This document shows, piece after piece, positions 45,432 to 56,957 of a stretch of 64,000 nucleotides of DNA; the first letter of the stretch is position 1, and each line of letters opens with the position of its first letter. The position numbers and the translations under genes are program-made. This DNA is from Strobilurus pachycystidiatus. Taxonomy: Eukaryota; Basidiomycota; Agaricomycetes; Agaricales; Physalacriaceae. The notes below the pieces were generated by a model. The model was not told where the DNA came from, did not search any database, and worked only from the letters and a program-made list of their open reading frames with translations. Where the stretch lies: positions 62,001-126,000 of the forward strand of contig JAHLMK010000029.1 of NCBI GenBank assembly GCA_019915135.1, written 5' to 3'.

Positions 45432-47525
45432 TTACTCTGAAAGCTCTGCATGAACAATTTCATCTTCACCAATAACTGCTGCTTTGTCCACATATGTCCC
45501 TCTGAGAAAACTGTTCAGTCGTTTCTTCTCCTCTGCGAAATCTTTCGCTTCTGCCGTGAAGCTTGCCCTGTCGAAATCCGTGATATACATTTCACCAAAA
45601 CGGTCCTCCATCAAGTTCCAAGATCGTATGTCGCGATGCAGAATCCCAGCTCGGTGGATGTCCCGAAGTACTCGTCGGAGCTTGGCACTGAAGAAATATC
45701 AGAGAAGCAACGGATTGCTCAAGGACGCTTACCATTGCTCTCGAGGCAATGAGACACGGTTTTCGTCATCCATAAGGTCACCCAAGGGGTTCCCGACGTG
45801 CGTGAGGAGAAGGAAGGCGAGTCGTGCCTCATCGTTCGTGTAGAGACCCATCACTGTAGGTATTCCGGTGACTCCGGACGCACGCAGGTGCATGTAGACA
45901 CGGTACTCGTGCATCAAACGCTGGATTTTGTAGTCCGTGTTTGCCATCTTGACGACGAATGGACAGAATTTGGGTGTTTTCGATGATCCGTCTGGCTCTA
46001 TGACGGCCCGGTATACTTCGCCGACAGCACCAGCCCCCAATCTATTGTCCAGAACCACGTTGACGTACTCTGCTGGTGTGTACGCGGCTTTACGGTCTGT
46101 GCACTCGGATCTCCAGGCAAGAATTGGCGCAGGGGAGTCAAGTTCATCGGACTGTACTGCAATGGCGAGGACTGGCGATGCATCAAGATGTTGGCACGTT
46201 GTCTGAAGAAAATTGAGCAAACTTCCGGACAAAACGTCAGGGCCTACCGTTTCAAGATCATGACACTGAGACTCCGACAACTTCAGTCTTTTCCTGGATT
46301 CGGAGAGCTCGTGTTCGAACTTTCGTTTCTGACGGTTATCAAGTAGAACCGATGCTGCTTGAAGCTTGGGCATGCGTTCAAAGGCATCGTGAACGGCACA
46401 GAAGTGTAGTGCTAGCCACAACTTTCCGTACGATGGTTCCGACGATTGGCATATGTCCACAAGATCTGAAAGATATAACGTCTGCGATTCCCGATGACGG
46501 ATCCCTATCCGGATGGCATCTCCCGAATCGAAAAGTATCACGGATGTGTCTAATCGAATGGATGTAGTCCAAGCCTTGCCAAAATCAACAACACGAGCTT
46601 CTTGGACCGTGAGGGAAACTACCTTTTGGATATAGTCTTCCGCCGCTGGTTCGTAATCCTCGGCTCTGAGAGCAGGGAGCCAAGCGGCACGTTCGACAAT
46701 GCCCGACGATGGCGGCCGTCGGCCAAACCCCTGAGTCTTTTCCATCACTCGCCGACTTCTTCGGGCTGGTTGTCTTGGCTCGACGACAGGCAGTCCCCAA
46801 ACACGTGTAGGCGCGTCAGCGAGAGTCGAGGATCGTGATTGCGGAACCACAGAGCATTTAGAGTCCAGCTTCCACGGGAAATCGCCTTCCATGGTCATCT
46901 TCTCGAGGACGTTGCGTGCCTCCAGCGAGAAGAACATACCCGAAATCAACCACGGTGCGTGCTCCAGAAGTCCACTCATTTTTTTGAGCGTCCGGCGATT
47001 CATGTCCTTCAGCGCCCCTGTCTTGATGGGATCCCGGGCCAGAAAACAGCCTTCGTAGGCAAATTTGCTCTCGAGAAGGTCGTCCCGTATGGCAGGACAC
47101 TTCGCCCAGCCCAACAATGGCACCCGGTGACTAGCTTCTCGATGGAGAAGTACGTTGGAGGCAACGCGATCTACGGTCATACTGAGAGCGGTTGTGCGCA
47201 ACTGAGCAATATCGGCTGCGTCACCGCCATCAGCCATGGCATATTCCGTCGGAGGTGGAAGGACGAAGTAAGAATCGGGCAGCGCGTCAAGTTCTTCTAG
47301 ACGCGTATCCAGAATGTCGCAAAGATCCTTCGCCAGGGAAGGAACGCGCTGCACACGCCTCAGTATCGTATCGTAAGGTATGTGCCGGTCTTCGAGTGCC
47401 AGTGGAAAAGAGGGAGGGCCGTCGGAGTGATCGTCAAAATGTCGCGCAAGTTTCACTCGCAACGGAGGCTGACGGAAGTCGAACAGACGTTGCCGGTTCA
47501 GAGTGGGCCGCTGCGCCTGCGCCAT
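45432..47525 (-). CDS. Gene B2: FunK1-like protein kinase, intact
   Basis: Exons 47525-46623, 46574-46248, 46202-45733 and 45687-45432 give 651 residues. The frame is open upstream to 47678, but comparison with B1 and B3 favours the Met at 47525 (MAQAQRPTL). Two introns (48 and 45 nt) are stopless and in frame, and are recognised only by alignment with B1 and B3. The N-terminal region (about 300 aa) contains PLALEDRHIPYDTILRRV and FPWKLDS. The second block AWTTSIRLDTSVILFDSGDA...RHRESQTLYLSD is shared with the A genes. The kinase domain has LGAGAVGEVYR (about 462), FVVKMAN (Lys about 496), ILHRDIRSWNLMED (Asp and Asn present, about 583) and ITDFDRAS (about 602). Catalytic residues are complete, so it is a likely Ser/Thr-type kinase of the fungal FunK1 class. 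The substrate is unknown. Tail to tail with A2. Confidence 0.87.
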
Positions 47526-47789
47526 GGAGGGGATGAGTTCGTCGTGGAATTCGAACAAGCGGTTCACGTTCAGGGGCAGAAACAACCGCATCACGTTATC
47601 CGAACGCGGCCCGAGAAGCCGAGGGCGCACCTCGGCGAACAGTGGCACCGAACACGCACTCTGAACGTACACCATCACGTCGTTTGTCCAACAAATTCAG
47701 ATATCCTCACTCGCGTAGATCATTCCTCCTACTTTCCTCTCGGAAGACACGTGGCATCCAATGAGCTCCCATTCCAACTGTTGGTGTCT

Positions 47790-49026
47790 CAACTGCGATT
47801 TTTCCCCTTTTCGACGCTCATCTCGAATTGGTTCCACAATTGAACCCTCGAAATTTCGCTCCTGTGTCTGCAGAAAATGTCGATCTCGGTGCTCCAATAT
47901 CCGCCCTCACATCTATCCTGACTGGGGCCGCCTATGTGGATGAATCGAATCGACCAGCAGAGAGTTCTCAGGTTCTCGAAATTTTGCTCAGAGGGTCACT
48001 TCCTGTGCGGGGCAATGTCGATGAACGTCCGATGCACGGCTGCCAAGATCGCACACGAATACGGAGCCGATAATCTGCTGGAAGACTGCGATAAGCGCGT
48101 CAAGTAAGTACATCCATCGATGGCGTTCCGAGTCCTGTACTTCTCTCTCCGTGCCAGAACATACATTATCTGACTAGCGTACTTACTGGCAACATAGACA
48201 TATTGAGAACGGAGTCGTCCAGTACAAACTCTTGCGCGCAGGACAATCCACAAATACGAGCTCCGAAGTCTTTGTTTCCTCCCCGAATATTGTTGCGCAG
48301 CAGGACCAAGTTCGTCAAAGTATGTTCGCTCGGCAGTGCCTGTCTCTCCCCTATGCTGCTTAATTTTGAGAGACCATGAACTCTTCTGAATTAATGTACG
48401 TCCCAAACACCGTAGGATCGAGTGACCATCTCGATCCAGATGACGGTAACGACCGAGTGCGTGTACCATTCACCATCTATCTGAATGCAAATGCTTTGGT
48501 CTATTCATTTCCATTAACGTCTGTGCACTCACTTCACGCGGTGTTCTTGTCATCTGACGCCAAAATATCGCACCCAGGTGACCCGTCACCCCGGTGCTCA
48601 TCTTCATCCCATGATGCTTCGAGGGTATGTGAAAAAGATTCGCAACTACTATGATGTAGTACCTGTCGACCTCAAAAGCCGCAATTGATCGAGCGGCCAG
48701 GCATACTGTCGATGTATCTGCTGCCGCTGCTTTCGGGGTTCTGAGTCCTGAAACCTTTATCAAATGGGTATGTTGTACTGTGGATAGAGGCTGTTAGGAT
48801 CGATGCTTACACATACATACTCCAGGCAGTTTATCGTGACGAATGGTGGTGGCCGGAGCCGGACACCGTGCAGCTATGGCAAGCTTTAGGGACCAATCAC
48901 ATGATTCCAACAAGTTTCCCCTCTCAGTTGAAGAGTCGCGCGACCGCTTTCATTAGCAGTCCTGGAGGATCGCAGATTAGTGCCAGTGGACGCTACCACG
49001 CAACCCTACCTGCCTTTTCCCCGTGA
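47790..49026 (+). pseudogene. Decayed BTB-type gene, copy I
   Basis: Pieces of BTB coding sequence lie in different frames: SSQVLEILLRGSLP followed by CTAAKIAHEYGADNLLEDCDKRV (to about 48101). After a segment shared with 54391-54675 come the last two exons of the BTB gene at 54830-55707 (AAIDRAARHTVDVSAAAAFG, then AVYRDEWWWPEP...SPGGSQIS), ending with a stop near 49026. Compared with copy III, about 690 bp are missing at a sharp junction near 48671-48680: CTGTCGACCTC is followed directly by AAAAGCCGCAATTGATC. Probably an internal-deletion derivative with no intact frame. Confidence 0.6.
48376..48667 (+). repeat. Duplicated segment, copy with 54391-54675
   Basis: Nearly 290 bp, beginning near ACTCTTCTG and GTCCCAAACACCG and ending near CGCAACTACTATGATG, are recognisably the same as 54391-54675, with scattered substitutions and small indels. 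Same strand, upstream of BTB-derived exons in both places. Confidence 0.8.
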
Positions 49027-49280
49027 CGGAACAGTGGAGTATTGGGACGATATGTACACTAGTCATCAGTGTTTCATAAACATAAAAGTTCAGGTCGGCG
49101 GAGGGGAAGAAGCAGTTTCGACACTAGCAGGCCCTTTAGCACCAAGTTACCAAAGGCGTTACTGTCTGCTCTGTCTACGCAAACCAGACGCATACATCGT
49201 TGCACGCACGGCGATCTCTGCTCGACTTTAAACGGACACCTTTTTTCGCCAGCCGATGCACCTACACTAACAGCGGGAGT

Positions 49281-49515
49281 CGAAGGCAAAGACGCGCTGC
49301 TTGACAACAACAGACTTGGCAAATATGGGGCACTGCCACAACCAAGTTTTCCTCTTACTTCCTCGACTCTCTTCAACGAAAGACGTTACTAGCACCTTTG
49401 TCTACGATCACGGGCTTGCATGTGCGGCGCTTCCTGCTCGACCAACGGAGGTCTCTTCTCGTCAATTGATGTGTGTTGTGACTCGTATGCCATTCAAGGG
49501 TGCGATTTTGGGCGG
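49281..49515 (+). repeat. Dispersed repeat, copy 1 of 3
   Basis: Shares long near-identical stretches with about 52395-52600 and 55831-56075, for example GCTTCCTGCTCGACCAACGG and ACTGGCACCTT-type blocks. It lies downstream of BTB-derived sequence each time, so it is the 3' part of one duplicated unit. Confidence 0.75.
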
Positions 49516-49807
49516 GAGCTTGTACTTGTTGAGCGACGAGTGGTATGTAGTTGGTCGCAGACGCAGTGGCAATGGAATGATTTTGACGGCATTGAGATCT
49601 CTACTTATAGCCTGTGTTTTCAGCATTCCCACCGGAAGCACAAGCTTGTTGTTCTGTCCATAATTGGCGACACCGAACCAGCGGGAGATAATGGTGATTG
49701 CCGGACCCGAGGTTCGTTGGCAGGTGACGTTGGATTCGTTCCTGCATCTACCCTGGTTTCCGATCCATGGGTACTCGACTAGAACTCTACTACCACTGAC
49801 GCCACAA

Positions 49808-51191
49808 ATGGTGCAGAACCCCCCTCAGTCCAATTTCTCACGCATATTCTATCCCACTGCCAAGGGATTCACTCCGTTACTCGCCGACGCTTGTGAGATG
49901 GGCAAAGCCAAGACGACATACAGCGTCGAAGGAGTGTGCATTGGCGATATTGTTTTGTTGGATCAACAAGGCGCAGTTCTTTATATTGGAATGAACATCT
50001 CGAGACCTCCCACCGACCCCAGGAACACGAACGCACCAAAAGACTTTCGCCATCTCGAGTTGGAGCCCGGACTCGACTTCGTCAGGAATTCTGCCCATTT
50101 CCCCGCACCGACCATTTGGGCCGCCACAAGCGACGGAAGTAGGTTGGATGAAACCCTGAGCTCACAGTGCGGCATGAATTTACTCACCTATACGATCTTT
50201 CTATTGATGTTTGGCTTCACAAGGACAGACGAGAATCGTTCAAAAATTCACTTCTCGTCTACGGCTGCGGAAGGCGCTCTTTACGCTATGCCCTTTGGCG
50301 GATCATCCTCTGAGTGCACGCCTCACGGGCTTGACAAATTGCGACACTTTGCGTTGGCACATGGTCGCTCGTGGTACCGTCATTTGACCGTGGACGGCGA
50401 CATTGCAATTCAAAATAACGACCTCTGCGTGGTTACTGGATGCGAGAAGACATCATATTGGTCCTCTCGCCTCTTTATATCCCAACTTGAAGATTCTCGT
50501 CTCACAATGGACTTGCATTTGCCCCGATCCGAGACCGCCATTCCGAAAACTGAAAATTTCCACTTTCTCGAGGGCATAGACAGTGGGACGTTCACGGGGA
50601 TTGACTGCGGCTTCCAGACGGCACTGTTGACACCACCGCATCCGCCTCTCCCGAATGAACCTGCTTGCATTGTAATGCGCGGTTTCCATATCTCTCTTGC
50701 GCCTCGTGTCTACAACGACATGCAACATCCGGTGACAAATCGACAAGAGCTCTGGCAATCCATCCCAAAAGCTCTTCGCCCCAGCATTCCCTCGTTCAAA
50801 GTTCCTATGGAGCTAAGACCGGTACGTTTCACTCTTACTGTGCACTTGGGGGTGACCAACAAAAGACAGGCACATCATCCGGCTGCGTGTATAAACGATC
50901 TTGCCCACCGATCCGTGAGATGAGTATTTGTTCAGCAGATGTACCTTCTGACAGTTCACAATATCAGTGCCGCAAGATCAAGACGATGCTCGTGCATGAT
51001 GCTGACGTCGTGGCCGTTCTTCGAAAGGTAGGCGTCGGAATTCTCACTATGTCTTCTACTTGTTTAACGCAACTTAGAATGACTTTACCATGATTGACGA
51101 GAAGGAACTGACCGTTCGTATGACTTCGAATTTCGTGATCTACTATGATAAAGGTACAGCCCGGCTTCAGCATCCTTGCTCATTCTCATGA
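49808..51191 (+). CDS. Uncharacterised Agaricomycete family protein (HGRSWYR / VTGCEK)
   Basis: The main exon (49808-50821; open from 49664) has motifs of a widespread, unnamed mushroom family: YSVEGVCIGDIVLLDQQG near the N-terminus, HFALAHGRSWYRHLTVDG, and NNDLCVVTGCEKTSYWSS. After an intron (50822-50870, GTACGT...ACAG) further exons carry AHHPAACINDLA, TMLVHDADVVAVLRK and DFTMIDEKELTVRMTSNF, ending at 51191. The later borders are approximate. It has no signal peptide or membrane segment. In other genomes relatives occur in large arrays with variable C-termini. The function is unknown. It lies between decayed BTB copies and seems intact. Confidence 0.65.
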
Positions 51192-52620
51192 TAGATTCTA
51201 GATGGATGCGGCTTCTTGAAGTCGAAGGGTGAGATAAAACTGGGACTAGTCAACACAGTCTTAGGCTTTAAGGCCCTTCGCTTGATACGCGGTCCCCGGT
51301 TTGTCGCTGTGCGACACCACGAGAGACCTAGCGTAGATATATAGCACGTACCGTGATTGGATAGAATGCTCACATGTCATCGTTACAGCGCAAATAAACG
51401 ATGTTCATCTATTCCGGATCCGAAAAGAGTCTCAAGCACGGATACCCTTTGGTTGAGTTTGTGCGGGCAGGGAGACGACATAGCATGGAGCTTGACAAGG
51501 TGGGCATGAAAGCCTTACACACCATCTAGCAACGGAACAATAGTCGGACATTCGGATACTCTACAATGTTACAGGCTTGCCACTGGCAAGGAGACGGCGA
51601 TGAACCAACAGCGGAGACAAACCATATACTTTGTTCCAGATAGAGAAGTCTTTTGTTCTCAAAACATATTGTGTACGAGCCACGCATACAGTAGAAGCTT
51701 AGGGAACAATGATCTGTCAGTCGGATACCCCACACTCTCACGAACCTGCGAGTGGCAAGGAGACGGCAATGCGCTAGACACGAATATGAACGTTACACTG
51801 ACAGGCTATTGTCCCAGAATTAGAATTCGAATAAGTTCGGTCTTTTGTCCTTGAATCATGCTTCCCACAAGCACGGAATCCACGGATGCGATCTGACGTC
51901 CATGGGAACAACAATCATCTAGAACAAAAGGGTGACGCCATCCACGAACGAGAACACACATATCCATGAATCAAACTTTCCAGCCCAACGGTACTGATGT
52001 CAGCCACGGAGGACTTTGTAAAGACGTGATGTATGTGAATCGCGGCCAAGAGTCACACCGTATAACAGGGAAAAAGGGAGAAAAGTTCCTTACCGGGAGC
52101 CAAAGGCGAAGGCAGCTGTATGCTACGCTGAAGAAAGAGCGCGATCGTGGGCGTGGAGACTGCTCCCCAGGTCTCTCAACGGGCTTTCTATTTTCCTTCC
52201 GAAGTGAGGCGGTGTGCAGTCGGCTTGATCAACAAACCTGGATCACGGATTTCGGGTGGTTCTGCGACCTTACCCATTATCCCTCCGTATGGGAGACGAC
52301 TAGCCTATTTAATTTTGCTCAGAGAGGAGGCAGCACTCACACGTATTACTACCGAAAGTACAGTGGATCACCAAAATTGAATTGAGAGTAAAGGTCGGAA
52401 AGAAGACGCGTTGCTTGACATCAACAGATTTGGTAAATAAGAGGCACTGCCACAGAACCAATTTCCCTCCTACTTCTTCGACTCTGTTCAACGAGGCATT
52501 ACTCAATTTACTGGCTTGCTACTGGCACCTTCTCTACCATTACAGACTTTCATGCGGGGCGCTTCCTGCTCGACCAACGGAGGCCTCTTCTCATCTCTAG
52601 TTTATTCTCGCGGAATGGGG
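51192..52620. other. Decayed repeat-rich region
   Basis: Holds BTB copy II and a short imperfect internal duplication (51534-51600 versus 51714-51775, sharing TGGCAAGGAGACGGC). No intact gene. Confidence 0.5.
52175..52600 (+). pseudogene. BTB-segment remnant, copy II
   Basis: Corresponds to the last exon and 3' flank of the BTB gene at 54830-55707, and continues into the dispersed repeat (52395-52600). It starts with a match to 55580 (TTTCCTTCCGAA), carries indels, and has no open frame of its own. Confidence 0.65.
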
Positions 52621-52831
52621 TGGAGAAGATTCTCCAGAGTCTATCAGTATACAGTCTAGAGAGCGATATTAGTCCGTACAAGAGTGACATGTCCAGCCTG
52701 CCAGGATGTTCGTGTATCGATGTAGGTTACCCTCCAATGGCATTCAACCCTCATCAAGCGCCTTTCCCATTTTGGCGGTGTTTGTGCGGACATGGTCACG
52801 AGATCACTAGGTTCATTCCGCGACCGGACAT

Positions 52832-54105
52832 ATGCCACGTTGCGAACGCGTTCTCGACCACCATCACCAGCGCTCAAATATGCTGGGCCAGCTGCTTGAC
52901 TCTCTACTTCTCGCGTTCCTCTATCCGTCCAAAGGTGTCCCCAGAATGCATCCGCCAGACCCCAAACTGCGGAACGTTATGTGCCCTACGAGCCTTCGGT
53001 GCACCACGAACGTCTGGCCGGACATCCTCGTGGAAGTTCTGGGGCACACAGACGCTCACCAGGATGCCGAGATTCAGGCTGTCCGCGTTCTAGAGGTCCG
53101 CCACGTCCGCAAGGACATCCATGAGTACATTACAGTTCTCCTGGAGTGTGAAGGGTATACGCGGTGGTATACCCTCGACCGGCAGGTTCCCCAGCAGCCC
53201 ATAGGCGCCCAGGGAGTTTTTCCCTCAATTAGGTGAGCATTTGAGCCGCTGTAGTGTCTTGAATCCTCGACATCGATCTCACACTAGTTTTAGGCACTTG
53301 CAAGACAAATGCAAGGGAAACCTCTCCGCGGCCGACATGATTAACGACTTTGACGGTGTTGACTCAGCGCACTCTTACGCCTTGAACGGTATCATGGAAA
53401 GCTTTGTTCTCCCAGGTGCCGACGCTGGCACCGGTATCAACGTCCTGGAGCTGGCCATACTGGCAAAGCTTGTCTCGGAGGTCTGTACACCGCGCTATAG
53501 CCTGCTAAAGGCGATGTGCTGGCTCTGGTCACGTGGTCTCTTTGTCTGTCTCCATAGCCTATCAAAAAGAAAGGGTCTCTCCGTCCCCCTTGCCAAGGGT
53601 CCCGCGCTTGGCACTGCGGGCAGGCTGGTTGCGGGGGCGCCTCGTCATGTTGATGCCAAAGCCAACATTATTACATCCGCCCAAGAAATCATTGACAGCC
53701 TCCAGGCCGTGCTCAAGGTTCCTGATGAGCTCGTCTCGGAGGCGGATCGACAGGACGCCACGGAACCTGATCCAAGCACGCTCTTCACGAAGGACCACCT
53801 CATCAGCACTATCATGAGCCGCTTTGACAAGGAGTATGACCAGGCACTTCAAACTCTCATCAAGAATGCTAGTTCTATTCGGGTAAGCGCCAGGTCAACT
53901 ATCTGACAGTCGGCTGATGAGATACATGTAGACACAGGCTCGTGACACTGAACAGCTTACCGAGCGGGCTGAGCGGGCTGAGCGACGTGCTGAGCTGGCT
54001 GAGCAGCAGCTTGCTGAGTCACTGAAGCGGGAGCAGGCCCATTCCGCGCAGTTACAAGCCCGTGCCGACAGACCGGAAGAGGCGGTCCAACGGCCGCGCA
54101 CTTGA
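52832..54105 (+). CDS. Unrecognised protein with C-terminal coiled coil
   Basis: Exons to 53232, then 53294-53480, 53558-53882 and 53932-54105 join in phase; the first exon and start are uncertain. Readable parts include ILVEVLGHTDAHQDAEIQAV, VLEVRHVRKDIHEYITVLLE, MINDFDGVDSAHSYALNGIM and AKANIITSAQEIIDSLQAVL. The last 50 residues are a clear coiled coil (LTERAERAERRAELAEQQLA) rich in Arg, Glu and Ala. No domain was recognised. It is probably soluble. Its place among BTB fragments may be chance. Confidence 0.6.
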
Positions 54106-54390
54106 GGTGAGGACATGAAAAACGGGTGGGATAGTTTGGATGTAGTTGTGCATCTACCGCTGTCTGCATATGATTGTAGGCAGCCGCAGATCGGAATATG
54201 AGACGAAAGAGATGGTTTACACCGTATGATGACCAATATAGCAAAATTGTTTCAATGTTCATGCTTAAGTCCTGTGACGGTCGAGTTGCGCTCACGAGGA
54301 GGGCACCTAGCGTCGAGCCGGCGATGTCAAGAAGCCTTATGTTCGCCCGGCGGTACCTGCTTCGCCCCCTTTGCTCGTTGTTTCCAGATA

Positions 54391-54675
54391 ACACGAACTC
54401 TTCTGGATAATCCACGTACGTCCCAAACACCGCAGGATTGAGTGACTATCTCGATCCAGATGACGATAACGACCGAGTGCGTGTACCATTTACCATTTAT
54501 CTGTTTGCGAATGATAGCTTGCCATGCTTGAGTTTGTTCATTTCTGTAAGCGGCTTCACCCGGTGTTTTTGTCATCTGACGCCCAAAAAGCGCACCCCGA
54601 TGATCATCTTCATCCCCAGATGCTTTGAGAGTATGCGAAAGATATTCGCAACTACTATGATGGAGCTCCTGTCGA
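54391..54675 (+). repeat. Duplicated segment, copy with 48376-48667
   Basis: See the partner segment. Here it lies about 150 bp upstream of the intact BTB gene, so it is probably that gene's upstream flank. Confidence 0.8.
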
Positions 54676-54829
54676 CCGCGAAGGGTCTTGACTAATACGA
54701 CTCTTGCTTCCACCTCAAATTTCCCAAAAAGGGATTGGAGCCATCGATGTGATAGCGTCTACCGTCACACCGTGGGTATTCGAACACCTCTTTCGAGCTA
54801 CCACCATCCTCTGCGTTTGAACGAGTCTC

Positions 54830-55707
54830 ATGGCGGATGCGGCCCCTACCGAACTTCCCCCTCCCATCGACTCCATCCCTGCCACTCATCCCGAATGTAA
54901 GCTCTTCGCTTGATGAATGGCACTAGCCATCTCTGATCTTCCAGGATAGTCTCCAGCCCGGATGCTGATGTGTTTGTGCGCTCCTCCGATGGCATACTGT
55001 TCCACCTCCATCGCGCCTTCATCGTCGCCCATACCCCCGCGCTTCCTATCCCAGAAGGAGGTGACCGCGACGAAGCGTCATTCGATGAGAAATCGGACAT
55101 CCTCGCTATACTCTTCAAGTTCCTCTATCACGATGCCCCTCTGCCGGACATAACGGATTTGCCCTTTGAGCAGATGGAGGCTGTTGGGTACGCGGCTCAC
55201 AAGTATCAGATTGCAGGTGCAATGGCTGTGTGCGACATTGTCATACGGTACGTCTTCGATCTGAATTGGACGTGTTCTTGTCGCATTTATACGATTCAAG
55301 CTCGCACAGCGAAGCGCATCCCCTCAATGTTCTTAACTATGCCTATGTCCACCATCTGCCCAGAGCCGCGATTGATCGAGCGGCCAGGTATACTGTCGAT
55401 GTATCTGCTGCCGTTGCTCTCCGGGTTCTCAGTCCTGAAACCTTCATCAAATGGGTATGTTGTACTGTGGATGGAGGCTGCTTACACCGTGACATACATA
55501 CTCCAGGCAGTTTATCGTGACGCATGGTGGCATCCGGCAGGGACCACCAACCAATTATGGCAGGCCATTAACAGCAACGAGATGATCTCAACGAGCTTTC
55601 CTTCCGAAATGAAGCGGTGTGCCGTCGGCTTGATTAATAAACCTGGAGGATCACAGATCTCTGGACGTTATGGTAGCTCTGCGACCTTACCCATTTTTGC
55701 TCCGTAA
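54830..55707 (+). CDS. BTB/POZ domain protein, intact copy III
   Basis: Four exons: from ATG 54830 (MADAAPTELPPPIDSIP), then an acceptor near 54948-54951 opening SSPDADVFVRSSDGILFHLH, then after introns SHSEAHPLNVLNYAYVHHLP...IKW and AVYRDAWWHPAGTTNQLWQA, stop at 55707. The BTB core is the Agaricomycete form (DADVFVRSSDG, HRAFIVAHTPALP, DILAILFKFLYHDAPLPDI, MEAVGYAAHKYQIAGAMAVC). The C-terminal exons are those found in fragments at 48.7-49.0 kb and 52.2 kb. The first join was set by frame and motif. Probably an adaptor protein; the target is unknown. Confidence 0.75.
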
Positions 55708-55830
55708 GGGAGACGACTAGGCTAATACAAGTATTGAACACATGGCTTTGTTAATACCGAAAGTACAGTAGGTCACCAAAATCGAATTGACCAGTCTTGC
55801 AGTTAGTACGTTCCTGCTGGAGTCTCAGTT

Positions 55831-56075
55831 AAGGTCGGAATGAAGACGCGTGTGCTTGACATCAACAGACTTGGTAAACAAGAGGCACTGCCACACAACC
55901 AAGTTTCCCTCCTACTTCATCCGACCTCGACTCTGCTAAACGAGGCGTTACTGGCTTGTTACTGGCACCTTGTCTACGATTACGGACTTGCGTCTGGGCC
56001 GCTTCCTGCTCGACCAACGGAGGCCTTTTCTCGTGCGTGTTGTGACTCGCATGCCATTCAAAGGGCGCGATCTTC
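55831..56075 (+). repeat. Dispersed repeat, copy 3 of 3
   Basis: Begins about 120 bp after the intact BTB gene and matches 49281-49515 and 52395-52600. It probably represents the ancestral 3' flank. Confidence 0.75.
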
Positions 56076-56957
56076 GGCCTGGACACCAACGGATGCGCGC
56101 GTGCAAGGTGTCCTCGGGACGGGACTGCCCGCCTAGGCCATGATACGTGAGGAGCACAGACTGGTGCGTGGCGGCTTAGCTATTTTGCCTTTTACCGCCG
56201 AAATGCTCATTTTTCGGAACAGGATCCTGCTTCCAAAGGCACCACGAGATGCACCTCGGTGTGCTTGGATGTTTCGGTCGCCTCCCGCTGTTCACGTCCG
56301 AGACCAGTTCTGCTTCCGTCCACCCAATCGCTCTCTTGCAGCGTCACATGCATTCGCCGCCATGCATCCGTCCCTTCCGACACTCCGTACACCCAGCCAG
56401 CCACCCGCACGGCCACTTCACCCTATGGGCTGCCATAGCAGGACGCGACACACGGCCCACTCGCACATCTGGGCTTGTTCCACACACCTCTGCGCCGCAC
56501 ATCTGGAACGTGTTGCGTGGCACGCCAAGACGATTCCGAGTCGTGAGGAGGTCGGTGAACATCTCATTCCTTGCCAATCCATGGCCTGATTTATCTTGCA
56601 TAGTCATAAATACCGCATCGCTTGTCATCAATACCGTTGGAACAAGAGGATGTCGCCCTCCCTTTATCATGGAAGTCTTTCGCTCCGCGGCGGTATCTTC
56701 GCATGCCTTATATCTGACGTCGATTCGCACGGATCCCACCTCGATCTGTTGCGATGGTAATCGGCTGGTGGGGATACGTTTGACCCAAACCTCGGCTCAC
56801 TTTACGTCGTAGGAGACTGCGTGCAGCCGTTGAACAGTTTGCTTCCTCACTTCCGGATCTCAGGTCGCCGTACTTCTCACTCACTAATCAATGTATATTT
56901 CGAACGGTTACAGGTAGACGTATATATTCGGTTTATCGCGACAATGAGCGCACAGTC
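56076..56957. other. Intergenic, no supported gene
   Basis: Long frames on both strands (for example 56249-56812) reflect base composition. No domains, splice pattern or family resemblance. Confidence 0.4.

Noticed and set aside
56249..56812. 187-codon plus frame and its minus-strand counterpart
   Set aside because: Overlapping long frames on both strands, with no domain, splice pattern or family likeness; best explained by base composition.
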